Shown: positions 6,364-13,523, counted from the stretch's first letter. The stretch is DNA of 18,333 bases from an uncultured Clostridia bacterium (GCA_947630775.1 CANRIY010000019.1:1-18333), one strand, 5' to 3'. A program made the numbers and translations. Notes: a model not told the origin generated them from the sequence alone.

Positions 6364-7530
6364 ATGCGCATCAATCATCTCGAAGGTATGACGGTTGCAG
6401 ATATTATTGCAGGGTATACAGATAGATCCGATCTGGAAGAGGGCATCACGGGATACCACGGACAACTGGATATACGTCCGAAATATCAGCGGAACTATGT
6501 CTATAACGACGAGCAACGGGCGGCAGTCATTCGCACGCTGTCAAGAGATTTCCCGCTTGGCATTATGTATTGGGTCAAAAATAATGACGGGAAGTATGAA
6601 ATATTGGATGGGCAGCAACGCACGATAAGCATTTGCCAATATATTGCGGATGGCATGAAGGGCAGAGGCTTTTCTGTTGCGGGGTTGTTTTATCATGAAA
6701 GGCCGAGTAGCTGGAACGACTTGACGCCGACGGAGAAAGAGGCCTTGTTAAGCAGAAAGCTTTTGATCTATGAGTGTGAAGATGCCGACAGTGAGCGGTT
6801 GCAGTGGTTTGAGACGATCAATATTGCGGGCGAAAAATTGAGCAAACAAGAGATTCGCAATGCGCAGTACCCCTGCGCATGGTTGACCGATGCCCGAAGG
6901 TTTTTTTCAAAATCAAACAACAATTACGCAAAAAAGATCGGAACGTTTTATGTCAATGCAGAATGGAACCGACAGGGCGGTTTGGAAAAAGTATTGAGAT
7001 GGTATTTGAATGATCTTACAGATGACAAACAACTTTGCGCATTCATGAGCGGTATGAAACAAAAGAGCGATCTCGGCGGTGCGGAAGAAGCGACAGAATT
7101 GATCGATTATTATAAAGCCTTGATCGATTGGGCAAAGACATTATTCCCCGTGAGGCGTGAAAAAATGGATAAGGTCGAGTGGGGTATCTTGTATAATCGC
7201 TATCATAATAATGATTATGATGTTGAAAAAATTGAGGAAAAGGTAGCGCGATTGTATGCCGATAACGACGTTTCTGCGAAAGAAGGGATCTATGAATACA
7301 TTTTCGATAATAGTGAAAGTCATTTACATATAAGACAATTTACACCGGAAGTCAAAGTGCATGTATATGAGTTGCAAGGGCAGAAATGTAAAGATTGCGG
7401 ACAGCATTTTGCTATTTCTGATTTGCAAGCACATCACAACATTCGGTGGGTGGATGGGGGACACTCTACGGTGGAGAATTGTGTTTTGCTGTGCCGTAAT
7501 TGTCATGGCGCCCGACACAGAGCGGAGTGA
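6364..7530 (+). CDS. DUF262-HNH nuclease, putative restriction partner
   Basis: This 388-residue protein joins an N-terminal DUF262 (GmrS/ParB-like) domain to a C-terminal HNH nuclease. DUF262 is seen as RPKYQRNYVY (about 38-47) and the nucleotide-site signature DGQQR at 82-86. The HNH domain spans about 335-388, with zinc-type pairs CKDC (342-345) and CRNC (377-380), histidines 357-358, Asn 372 and His 381, all positions needed for a beta-beta-alpha-metal nuclease. DUF262 proteins such as GmrSD and BrxU use NTP hydrolysis to control a nuclease acting on phage DNA; those usually carry DUF1524, which is not evident here. The ribosome binding site AGGAG (6352-6356) is inside the preceding gene and the ATG abuts its stop, so the two are translationally linked. 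Probable role: restriction paired with the EcoRI-type methylase. Target is unknown. Confidence 0.87.
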   Translation: MRINHLEGMTVADIIAGYTDRSDLEEGITGYHGQLDIRPKYQRNYVYNDEQRAAVIRTLSRDFPLGIMYWVKNNDGKYEILDGQQRTISICQYIADGMKGRGFSVAGLFYHERPSSWNDLTPTEKEALLSRKLLIYECEDADSERLQWFETINIAGEKLSKQEIRNAQYPCAWLTDARRFFSKSNNNYAKKIGTFYVNAEWNRQGGLEKVLRWYLNDLTDDKQLCAFMSGMKQKSDLGGAEEATELIDYYKALIDWAKTLFPVRREKMDKVEWGILYNRYHNNDYDVEKIEEKVARLYADNDVSAKEGIYEYIFDNSESHLHIRQFTPEVKVHVYELQGQKCKDCGQHFAISDLQAHHNIRWVDGGHSTVENCVLLCRNCHGARHRAE

Positions 7531-7565
7531 CTTGATTGTATTCAGTAGATTTAAGGCTGTATGAT

Positions 7566-7619
7566 TTTTTGTACACTTGCGCCCCGCGGCATATGCCGCG
7601 GGGCGCAAGTGTACAAAAA
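7566..7619. repeat. 54-bp perfect palindrome
   Basis: The two 27-base arms are exact reverse complements with no spacer, centred between 7592 and 7593 in CATATG. The arms run TTTTTGTACACTTGCGCCCC and on to GCGGCAT. The T-run lies on the 5' side and the A-run on the 3' side of each strand, the reverse of an intrinsic terminator. The central 26 bp matches the terminator stem at 5008-5033 except for one loop base. Confidence 0.95.
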
Positions 7620-7656
7620 GCGGCGCGGACGTTTGTCCGCGCCGCATATGTTTTGG
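7620..7656 (+). terminator. possible terminator of the methyltransferase-nuclease operon
   Basis: GCGGCGCGGAC (7620-7630) pairs perfectly with GTCCGCGCCGC (7635-7645), loop GTTT, followed by ATATGTTTTGG. The T-run is short and set back from the stem, so termination may be weak. It directly follows the 54-bp palindrome. Confidence 0.5.
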
Positions 7657-7674
7657 GGAAACACCGCATTCTTG

Positions 7675-7805
7675 CTTCCCCTCTTAGGGGAAGTACCCGC
7701 GTAGCGGGGGATAGGGTTTCCAAAACCCCTCAGTCGCGCAAGGACAGCGCGACAGCTCCCCTGAGAGGGGCGCCGAGAACCCCTCAGTCGCCTGCGGCGA
7801 CAGCG
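7675..7805. repeat. cluster of three double-hairpin interspersed repeats
   Basis: The first unit (7675-7715) has hairpin CTTCCCCTcttAGGGGAAG followed by ACCCGC/GCGGGG. The second (7724-7773) and third (7779-7805, truncated) are reverse complements of the family seen at 18170-18333: a CCCCT..AGGGG hairpin, a second hairpin starting GTC and ending GAC, and a trailing TGAGGGGTT. The second hairpin varies in sequence but keeps pairing (GTCGCGC/GCGCGAC, GTCGCC/GGCGAC). No plausible protein is encoded; reading frames across this stretch are low-complexity translations of the repeats. Confidence 0.8.
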
Positions 7806-7893
7806 TCTCGCGCGGGTAGAGACCCGCGTAACTTCGCGCCAAGGGCGGCGCTTGTGCCGCGCTTAGAGCAATAGAATGCGCGCGGGGCGGTCA

Positions 7894-7921
7894 GCATTTG
7901 CCCGAGCATATGGGCAAATGC
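7894..7921. repeat. inverted repeat with 10-bp arms
   Basis: GCATTTGCCC (7894-7903) and GGGCAAATGC (7912-7921) are perfect inverted copies around the 8-base loop GAGCATAT. No T-run follows. It is one of several hairpins packed into the gene-free stretch between the nuclease gene and pgi. Confidence 0.75.
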
Positions 7922-7924
7922 CAA

Positions 7925-7974
7925 GAAAATTTTGCGCCAAAGATTATCAACCTTTGGCAGAATGCAAAATTTTC
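7925..7974. repeat. two-tier inverted repeat (cruciform-like)
   Basis: GAAAATTTTGC (7925-7935) pairs with GCAAAATTTTC (7964-7974), and directly inside it GCCAAAG (7936-7942) pairs with CTTTGGC (7952-7958). A five-base bulge (AGAAT) is present on the 3' side only. Function unknown; the role could be in RNA ends of pgi read-through or a mobile palindromic element. Confidence 0.75.
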
Positions 7975-8001
7975 TCCTCGAGGGGGAGCCGAGTGGTACC
8001 G

Positions 8002-8146
8002 CGTCATCCTGAACCGCCGCTGACAAAAGCGGCGCGTGAAAGATCCCGAAATACGAAGTCCGAACTTTCATCGTCGGGATTCTTCCCCTTCGACTGCGCT
8101 CAGGGTCAGAATGACGCGCGCGGGGCGCTACACCCTCAGAATGACG
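8002..8146. repeat. nested imperfect inverted repeat with GTCATTCTGA-type ends
   Basis: CGTCATCCTGA (8002-8012) and TCAGAATGACG (8106-8116) form imperfect inverted ends, and a further TCAGAATGACG occurs at 8136-8146. Nested inside, AAGATCCCGA faces TCGGGATTCTT, and CCTTCGACTGCGCTCAGGG follows. This GTCATTCTGAGCG...GAAGAATC type of intergenic repeat is widespread in gut bacterial genomes. It lies just beyond the 3' end of pgi, which reads toward it. Confidence 0.7.
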
Positions 8147-8168
8147 CGCAAAGGGGCGCCGAGGGGCG

Positions 8169-9596
8169 TTACACGATATAATTCTCGTCGGGGGCGGCGT
8201 TGTCGAGCTCGGCGCGCTGGGACTCGTAGCCGGGCTTGCCGAGAAGGGCGAACGTCGCCTTTTTGCCCGCTTCCACACCGGGCTGGTTGAAGGTATTGAT
8301 GTTCAGCATCGCGCCTGCGTATGCGGTCTGCAACTCAAAGAGATAGAGGAGCTCGCCGAGGGTAAATTCGTTGAGGACGGGAAGAGAGATCGTATAGTTG
8401 AGCCGTCCCGCCTTGGTGAGGGCGTACGCCGTCGCCTTGTTTTCGGCGCGGATGAGTTCTTCCATCGTGTGCCCGCCGAGGAAGGAGACGTCGGGAATGT
8501 TCTCGCACCCGTGCGGGATGGGGGACTTTTCTTTATAGGAATCCACCGAGAGGAAGGTCACGACCTTGTCGTAAGGGCCCTCGGTATAGAGCTGGACCTG
8601 CGAGTGCTGGTCGGTGACGCCGAGCGCCTTGACGGGGGTCTGCCCGACGTTGCATTTCTCGCCCAAAAGCGTCTCGTTTTTGCCGAGCGATTCCGCCCAG
8701 AGCTGGGCATACCAGTCGGAGACGTAGCGCAGATTGTCGGAGTAGGGCATGAGCACGCCGATGTTTTTGCCGTCCTTCATCGCGATATATTGGAGCGTCG
8801 CGCAGATGAGGGCGGGGTTCTTTTTGAGATCGGGCGCCGCGCAAAGCTTATCCATGTACGCCGCCCCCTTCAGGAGCAGTTTGATATCGATCCCGAGCAC
8901 CGCGGCGGGGAGAAGCCCCACGGGGGAGAGCTGAGAAAATCTTCCGCCCACGCCGTCGCCGAGCACAAAGCTCTTTACGCCGCCGAGTTCTTTGGAGATC
9001 TTCACCAAATTGCCGCGCGAGGCGTCCGTCGTAAAGACGACGTGCTCCTTGACGTCCTCGCCCGCCTTCTTCAAGAGGTCGGAAATGACGAGATACTGCG
9101 CCATCGTCTCGCTCGTCGCCCCCGACTTCGAAATGACGTTGAAACAGGTCTTTTTGACGTCGATGACGTCTAAAAGCTCCTTCATGCGGACGGGGTCCAC
9201 ATTGTCCTCCACATAGAACTTGGGGCCCTTGCGCTTGCTTTTCGGAAGATCGTTATAGTGGAGATGGCAGAGCGCGTTGAACGCCATGATGGGGCCGAGC
9301 GCACTGCCGCCGATGCCGAGCACGACGAAATATTCGAACTTTCTGCGGATGGTCTTTGCCGTTTCCAAAATGTCGGCAACGATCTCCGTCTGGTTGTAGG
9401 GGAGCTCCGTCCAGCCCATAAAGAGCTCGTCTTTCCCCCTGTTTTCCTTCACATAGGCGTGCGCCGCCTTGGCAAGGTTCTTGTGTGCCCCGATCGTTGC
9501 GGGAGAGATCCCCTTGCCGCCGAGGTATTTGTCGGTCATATTGGTGTAATCCACCCGAAGGCGCATGGCGCTACGGAGTTCGTTTGAAAGTTTCAT
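8169..9596 (-). CDS. pgi: glucose-6-phosphate isomerase
   Basis: This predicted 475-residue cytosolic enzyme interconverts glucose-6-phosphate and fructose-6-phosphate, linking glycolysis with the sugar phosphates needed for nucleotide sugars. Family signatures are clear: VVLGIGGSALGP (about residues 90-101), the phosphate-binding SKSGATSET stretch, GVGGRFSQLSPVGLLP, and GCNVGQTPVKALGVTDQHSQVQLYTEGP in part, with the catalytic-region QHSQVQLYTEGP motif. The C-terminal helix with FNQPGVEAGKKATF carries the conserved lysine. The start at 9596 is preferred to a longer reading frame from 9650 because AAGGAGG lies seven bases upstream. It is the only gene on the minus strand here and stands alone, divergent from the polysaccharide genes. 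It is slightly longer than the 450 residues typical of Bacillota enzymes. Confidence 0.96.
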   Translation of the reverse strand: MKLSNELRSAMRLRVDYTNMTDKYLGGKGISPATIGAHKNLAKAAHAYVKENRGKDELFMGWTELPYNQTEIVADILETAKTIRRKFEYFVVLGIGGSALGPIMAFNALCHLHYNDLPKSKRKGPKFYVEDNVDPVRMKELLDVIDVKKTCFNVISKSGATSETMAQYLVISDLLKKAGEDVKEHVVFTTDASRGNLVKISKELGGVKSFVLGDGVGGRFSQLSPVGLLPAAVLGIDIKLLLKGAAYMDKLCAAPDLKKNPALICATLQYIAMKDGKNIGVLMPYSDNLRYVSDWYAQLWAESLGKNETLLGEKCNVGQTPVKALGVTDQHSQVQLYTEGPYDKVVTFLSVDSYKEKSPIPHGCENIPDVSFLGGHTMEELIRAENKATAYALTKAGRLNYTISLPVLNEFTLGELLYLFELQTAYAGAMLNINTFNQPGVEAGKKATFALLGKPGYESQRAELDNAAPDENYIV

Positions 9597-9621
9597 AATA
9601 GCCTCCTTGAATTTCAGGGAT

Positions 9622-9650
9622 ATTTTACCATATTTCTTTTTGATATGCAA
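9622..9650 (-). promoter_or_regulatory. candidate pgi promoter
   Basis: Read on the minus strand, TTGCAT (9650-9645) and TAAAAT (9627-9622) are separated by 17 bp, with an extended -10 TGG before TAAAAT. The -35 is a weak match. The transcript would start about 20 bases before the pgi ribosome binding site. Confidence 0.55.
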
Positions 9651-9730
9651 GGGACGGCGTGCGATTTTTATAAAAATTTATCTGTGCGGTGCGGCGTGCT
9701 TCTGTCATGGGATATGGTGACAAAAAGCGG

Positions 9731-9759
9731 TTGACTTTGAATGCCGTATGCTGTATAAT
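9731..9759 (+). promoter_or_regulatory. promoter of the priming sugar transferase
   Basis: TTGACT (9731-9736) and TATAAT (9754-9759) are 17 bp apart, a near-ideal housekeeping promoter, about 54 bp before the start codon. A second TATAAT-like match lies just downstream near 9769 without a clear -35. Confidence 0.85.
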
Positions 9760-9812
9760 GGTGAATGATATAATGTCGTGATTTCTACCGATAAGTTCAA
9801 AATATACGAAAA

Positions 9813-10490
9813 ATGAAAAAGAACAAACAGGAAAAAGCGCCAAAACCGCCGCGCAAGAAGCGCGGGTTCCGTTGGCTATGCTACCGCTTTTTCAAGCGGA
9901 CATTCGATATTTTTGCATCCGGGCTCTTTATCATTCTGTTTTCGTGGCTGTATCTCATCCTCGCGGTCGTCGTAAAATGCAGCGACGGGGGGAACGTTTT
10001 CTACCGCCACGAACGGGTGGGAAAAAACGGCAAGACGATCTATCTTCCCAAATTCCGCAGTATGAAAAAGGATGCGGACAAGCTCGAAGAGATGCTCACG
10101 CCCGAACAGCTCGAACAGTACAGGCGGGAGTATAAGATCGACCATGACCCCCGCGTCACCAAGGTCGGGGCGTTTCTCCGCAAGACCAGTCTCGACGAGC
10201 TCCCCAATGTCTGGGCGATCTTTACGGGGCGGATCTCCGTCGTCGGTCCCCGTCCGCTCATGCGGGAGGAGATCGAGGAAAAGTACGGGGCGGATAAGGA
10301 GAAGCTCCTCTCGGTGCGCCCCGGCATGATCGGGATGTGGGCGGCGTACGGAAGAAGCAACTGCACCTACGAGAGCGGCGAGCGGCAAAAGAGAGAACTC
10401 TATTATGTGGATCACTGCTCCGTCGGGCTCGACATCAAGATCGTGTTCAAGACGATCGGCGGAGTGCTCAAACGGGACGGTGCGAAGTAA
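9813..10490 (+). CDS. priming sugar-phosphate transferase (bacterial sugar transferase family)
   Basis: This 225-residue membrane enzyme belongs to the small monotopic phosphoglycosyl transferases (PF02397). It moves a sugar-1-phosphate from a nucleotide sugar to undecaprenyl phosphate on the inner face of the membrane, starting repeat-unit synthesis. A basic N-terminus (KKNKQEKAPKPPRKKRG) leads to a hydrophobic re-entrant segment at about 35-55. Family motifs follow in order: HERVGKNGK, KFRSM, DPRVTKVGAFLRKTSLDELPN (broken by the usual invariant DE pair), GRISVVGPRPL and RPGMIGMWAAYGRS. No long Wzx-like N-terminal domain is present, so it is the minimal PglC/WbaP-core form. No clear ribosome binding site precedes the ATG. 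It has its own promoter and terminator. The sugar cannot be deduced reliably. Confidence 0.93.
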   Translation: MKKNKQEKAPKPPRKKRGFRWLCYRFFKRTFDIFASGLFIILFSWLYLILAVVVKCSDGGNVFYRHERVGKNGKTIYLPKFRSMKKDADKLEEMLTPEQLEQYRREYKIDHDPRVTKVGAFLRKTSLDELPNVWAIFTGRISVVGPRPLMREEIEEKYGADKEKLLSVRPGMIGMWAAYGRSNCTYESGERQKRELYYVDHCSVGLDIKIVFKTIGGVLKRDGAK

Positions 10491-10516
10491 AAAAGCCGCG
10501 GAATTCGGCCTTTTTG
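10491..10516 (+). terminator. terminator after the priming transferase
   Basis: GCCG (10495-10498) pairs with CGGC (10506-10509), flanked by an A-run that overlaps the stop codon and followed by TTTTT. The GC stem is short, but the A-run/T-run context supports termination. A CCGAAATTTCGG palindrome follows shortly after. Confidence 0.6.
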
Positions 10517-10586
10517 TCCCGAAATTTCGGCATTGCTGCCAAAAACTTGTGAGATACGGTCGTTTGCGGGGCCATCACAAAAGCGA

Positions 10587-10615
10587 TTGACTTACGGTAC
10601 GGCTTGCGTTATAAT
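10587..10615 (+). promoter_or_regulatory. promoter of the polysaccharide operon
   Basis: TTGACT (10587-10592) and TATAAT (10610-10615) are separated by exactly 17 bp, the same hexamers and spacing as the promoter of the priming transferase at 9731. It is the only strong promoter found for the seven genes that follow. Confidence 0.88.
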
Positions 10616-10632
10616 AAATCACATAGGTAAGC

Positions 10633-10675
10633 CTGCGGCGGCATTTTTAAGCGCACGGCGCAAAGTACGCCGCAG
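10633..10675 (+). other. 8-bp stem in the 5' leader of the polysaccharide operon
   Basis: CTGCGGCG (10633-10640) pairs with CGCCGCAG (10668-10675) around a 27-nt loop. It sits about ten bases after the expected transcription start and about 25 bases before the start codon. No T-run follows, so it is not a terminator. It could stabilise the long transcript or bind an antitermination factor; neither is shown. Confidence 0.45.
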
Positions 10676-10701
10676 ACTCTCATCGAAAGGGAACAAATTT
10701 C

Positions 10702-11508
10702 ATGAAACATAACGCCAAAGTTTTGGTCGCCATGCACAAACCGGGAGCCGCCGCGCAGGACAGTTTTTATGTGCCCGTGTTCGTCGGTTCGGCGGGACGG
10801 GACGCGGAAGGGTTCCCGCCCAACACCGTGCGCGACGACGAAGGGGATAACATCTCCCGAAAAAATGATTGCCTGTGCGAACTGACGGGACTATACTGGG
10901 GCTGGAAAAATCTTCGGGCCGATTATCTCGGGCTCGTCCATTACAGAAGGTATTTTCGGGGCAAAGGAAAAGAGAAGTTCGGAAAGGTCCTGCACGGGGA
11001 AAAACTGGACAAGCTCCTCGAAAAATACGCCGTCCTTCTTCCCAAAAAGAGACATTATTATATCGAAACGATCTACTCCCATTATGCCCATACCTTTTCG
11101 GGGGAGCATTTCGACGCCGCGCGGGAGATCATCGCGGCGCGCTGTCCCGAGTATCTTGCCGCATTCGACAAGACGATGAAGGCGCGGAGCGCGTACCTCT
11201 TCAACATGTTCATCATGCGGCGCGACCTTGCCGACCGCTACTGCGAATGGCTTTTCCCCATTTTAGACGAACTCGAAAACCGTATAGACCAAACGGGCAT
11301 GACCGACTTTCAGCGCCGTTTCGGCGGCAGAGTGGGCGAGCGCCTCTTTAACGTGTGGCTTTTGCACATGTTGGAGATCTCCGTCCTCGCCAAAGGCGAT
11401 CTTGCCGAATTGCCCGTGATCTATACCGAAAAAGTGCATTTCTTTAAGAAAGCTGCGGGATTTTTGGGTGCAAAGTTCTTCCATAAAAAGTATGAAACAA
11501 GTTTCTGA
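10702..11508 (+). CDS. DUF4422 glycosyltransferase-like protein (first copy)
   Basis: This 268-residue protein belongs to the DUF4422 family (PF14393), found almost only in capsule and exopolysaccharide loci and thought to be glycosyltransferases. Signature features are DNISRKN, CELTGLYWGWKN at about 59-70, and the invariant LGLVHYRRYF with HYRR at 80-83, followed by the Asn-rich FNMFIMRRDLADRYCEWLF region near 168-186. No transmembrane segment is apparent, so it probably acts at the inner face of the membrane. It opens the operon behind a strong promoter, with AAAGGGAAC as ribosome binding site. A second DUF4422 copy lies three genes on. Its donor sugar is unknown; with glf in the operon, a galactofuranose role for one of the transferases is possible. 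Confidence 0.88.
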   Translation: MKHNAKVLVAMHKPGAAAQDSFYVPVFVGSAGRDAEGFPPNTVRDDEGDNISRKNDCLCELTGLYWGWKNLRADYLGLVHYRRYFRGKGKEKFGKVLHGEKLDKLLEKYAVLLPKKRHYYIETIYSHYAHTFSGEHFDAAREIIAARCPEYLAAFDKTMKARSAYLFNMFIMRRDLADRYCEWLFPILDELENRIDQTGMTDFQRRFGGRVGERLFNVWLLHMLEISVLAKGDLAELPVIYTEKVHFFKKAAGFLGAKFFHKKYETSF

Positions 11509-12547
11509 CGGCGCGCCGCTCATCAGCGTGATCGTGCCGCTTTACAATACGCCCGAAAAATATTTTAACGGTTGCATCGCGCATTTGCGCGCGCAGACCC
11601 TTCCCGATATCGAGATCATCGTCGTGGACGACGGTTCGGCGAGCGGCGTTGAAAAACTTGCCGACGGTTTTGCGGCGCAGGACGAACGGATCCGCGTGTT
11701 CCACAAAGAGAACGGCGGCGTGTCGTCGGCGCGCAACTTGGGGATCGTTAAGGCGCGCGGGAAATATATCTCCTTTTTGGACGCGGACGATTGGATCGAC
11801 GGGGACATTCTCGAAAAGGCGTACGGCGCCGCGGAAAAGGACGGGCTCGATCTCGTCGCATGGGGGGTCGTCCGCGAATACGGGAACAGGGCGGTGCGGC
11901 ATGAATTTTCTCCGTATCTGAGGCTCGATGAACTTTACGAAGGCGCGGCATGCGCTGAGCTTCGGGAGGCGGTGCTGGATTGCAACGCCGAGCTCGGGGC
12001 GCCCTTCGGGAAACTGATCCGCCGCGATATCGTTGCGGAAAACCGCATTTTTTTCGACGAAGAACTTCTGAACTATGCGGAAGACGTGGAATGGAATTTC
12101 CGTCTGTTTGCGTCCGTCCGCAGAGCGATCATTTTAAGCGAATACGCGCATCACTATGTCTATCATCCCGCCTCGCTCACATCCTTGATCACAGAGCAGA
12201 ACGCCCAAAGCGCCGTTTTGTGTTTCGGGAAGATCAGGGGCGGGATCAAACATACTCCCGACGAAGAACGGCTGCAGGGGCAGATCGACTATCGGTTTCT
12301 CTTTATGTTGACGGCGATCTCGGTCTGCGGTTTTTTCCATCCGAAAAACAAAGCAAGCTATTCCGAAAAAAAGCGGGCGTTCAAGGCATATGTCGCACAG
12401 GATGAGGTGAAGCGGACGCTCCGCTCGCCGAGCAGGAAGCGGCTCTCGTTTGCGCAACGGACGGTGATCTTCTGCATGCGGCACCGTTGGTGTTTTGCGC
12501 TCCGCATTCTGGCTTCTGTGCGTTATCGCGAAAAAAAGGCGGCGTGA
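11492..12547 (+). CDS. glycosyltransferase family 2
   Basis: This 351-residue GT-A fold glycosyltransferase adds a sugar to the lipid-linked repeat unit. The N-terminus reads ISVIVPLYNTPEKYF, followed by IEIIVVDDGSASG with DDGS at 46-49 and the metal-binding FLDADDWI with DADD at 97-100; NGGVSSARNLGI lies between them. The ATG at 11492 is chosen because the GT2 fold begins ten residues later; an in-frame GTG at 11468 would add eight residues with no better ribosome site. This start overlaps the end of the upstream gene by 17 bp, indicating translational coupling. The C-terminal part, with VYHPASLTSLIT and a basic end, resembles polysaccharide-type GT2 enzymes. Donor and acceptor are not predictable. 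Confidence 0.9.
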   Translation: MKQVSDGAPLISVIVPLYNTPEKYFNGCIAHLRAQTLPDIEIIVVDDGSASGVEKLADGFAAQDERIRVFHKENGGVSSARNLGIVKARGKYISFLDADDWIDGDILEKAYGAAEKDGLDLVAWGVVREYGNRAVRHEFSPYLRLDELYEGAACAELREAVLDCNAELGAPFGKLIRRDIVAENRIFFDEELLNYAEDVEWNFRLFASVRRAIILSEYAHHYVYHPASLTSLITEQNAQSAVLCFGKIRGGIKHTPDEERLQGQIDYRFLFMLTAISVCGFFHPKNKASYSEKKRAFKAYVAQDEVKRTLRSPSRKRLSFAQRTVIFCMRHRWCFALRILASVRYREKKAA

Positions 12548-12554
12548 GGGGAAT

Positions 12555-13523
12555 ATGGGAATCGGAAAGAAGCTCAAAGGATACTCCACATTGCACTTGG
12601 GGACATATTCTCTCCTCTTGGGCACAACGCTCAAACTCGGCGGGTTTACGAGCGGGGCAGGGTATTGGAGCACGATCATGCGCAAGAAAATCGTCAATAA
12701 ATTGCGCAGGAAGTATAAGAAGCAGATCGCGGCATTCGGAGATGAGATCGAGGCGGCGGACCCGTCTCTTGACCACGGGAAAGATGATACGGTGTGGATC
12801 TGCTGGTTTCAGGGGATGGAGAATGCCCCGCCCATCGTGCAGGCGTGTTACCGTTCGGTCTGCCGCACCATGGGAGGGAAGAGAAAAATCGTCGTGATCA
12901 CACGTGAAAACTACGCAGAGTATGCGGAATTCCCGAAATTTATTACGGAACGCTTCGAGGCAGGGGCTATCAGCCCCGCGCTCTTTTCGGATCTGCTCCG
13001 CACGGAACTTCTCATCCGCCACGGCGGGACTTGGATCGACGCGACGGTCTTTTTGAGCGGTGAGGTGCCTGCATATATATTCGACAGTAAACTGTTCATG
13101 TTCCGCATTGCGGGTTACGACATCGTACTGCAGGCGACGCGTATGGAGAGTTGGTTTTTGAGCGCCTGCCGCAATGAGAAGATCCTGTTGCTTGCGCAAA
13201 AACTTCTGTATCTCTATCTCGAAAAGCATAAAACACCTGCGGAATATCTGATCTGGTATGACTTCATGGAGCTCGCGATCGAGCGATTCCCGGAGGAATG
13301 GAGTGAAGTCCCGCCCGTTGTGCGGGGTCCTTGCGACCTTCTCCAGAATATGTTGTTCGAACCGTTCCGTCAGGATGTTTGGGATATCGTCACGGCGAAT
13401 TCTTCCGTGCACAAGCTCACATACAGGTTTGCGGATAATTTCCGCATTTCCGGGGCGGAAGTGCGGGAGGCAGTTGCGCGGAAAGACACGTTTTATTCGC
13501 ACATCACGGAGAACATAGAATGA
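12555..13523 (+). CDS. capsular polysaccharide synthesis glycosyltransferase (GT32-like)
   Basis: This 322-residue protein matches the capsular polysaccharide synthesis family (PF05704), related to GT32 enzymes. The diagnostic pair is visible: DDTVWICWFQGMENAPPIV at about 77-95, where the family begins its Rossmann-like fold, and SDLLRTELLIRHGGTWIDATV at 145-165, where the acidic residue after the tryptophan is the expected metal/nucleotide-sugar ligand. The ATG at 12555 is used because GAGGGG lies four to nine bases upstream and overlaps the previous stop region; a reading frame opening at 12495 lies within the preceding gene. The gene overlaps the next by four bases (ATGA). It is a cytoplasmic-face transferase of unknown sugar specificity. 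Confidence 0.87.
   Translation: MGIGKKLKGYSTLHLGTYSLLLGTTLKLGGFTSGAGYWSTIMRKKIVNKLRRKYKKQIAAFGDEIEAADPSLDHGKDDTVWICWFQGMENAPPIVQACYRSVCRTMGGKRKIVVITRENYAEYAEFPKFITERFEAGAISPALFSDLLRTELLIRHGGTWIDATVFLSGEVPAYIFDSKLFMFRIAGYDIVLQATRMESWFLSACRNEKILLLAQKLLYLYLEKHKTPAEYLIWYDFMELAIERFPEEWSEVPPVVRGPCDLLQNMLFEPFRQDVWDIVTANSSVHKLTYRFADNFRISGAEVREAVARKDTFYSHITENIE

Noticed and set aside
6364..7530. Calling the nuclease GmrSD
   Set aside because: The DUF262 DGQQR signature is present, but the C-terminus is a CxxC-type HNH, with no evident DUF1524; only the broader family name is justified.
7566..7619. Bidirectional intrinsic terminator call for the 54-bp palindrome
   Set aside because: On both strands the T-run comes before the stem and the A-run after it, the opposite of what termination needs.
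7536..8181. Plus-strand open frames of about 100-112 codons between the nuclease and pgi
   Set aside because: They run through palindromes and interspersed repeats, have no ribosome site and translate to low-complexity repeat peptides.
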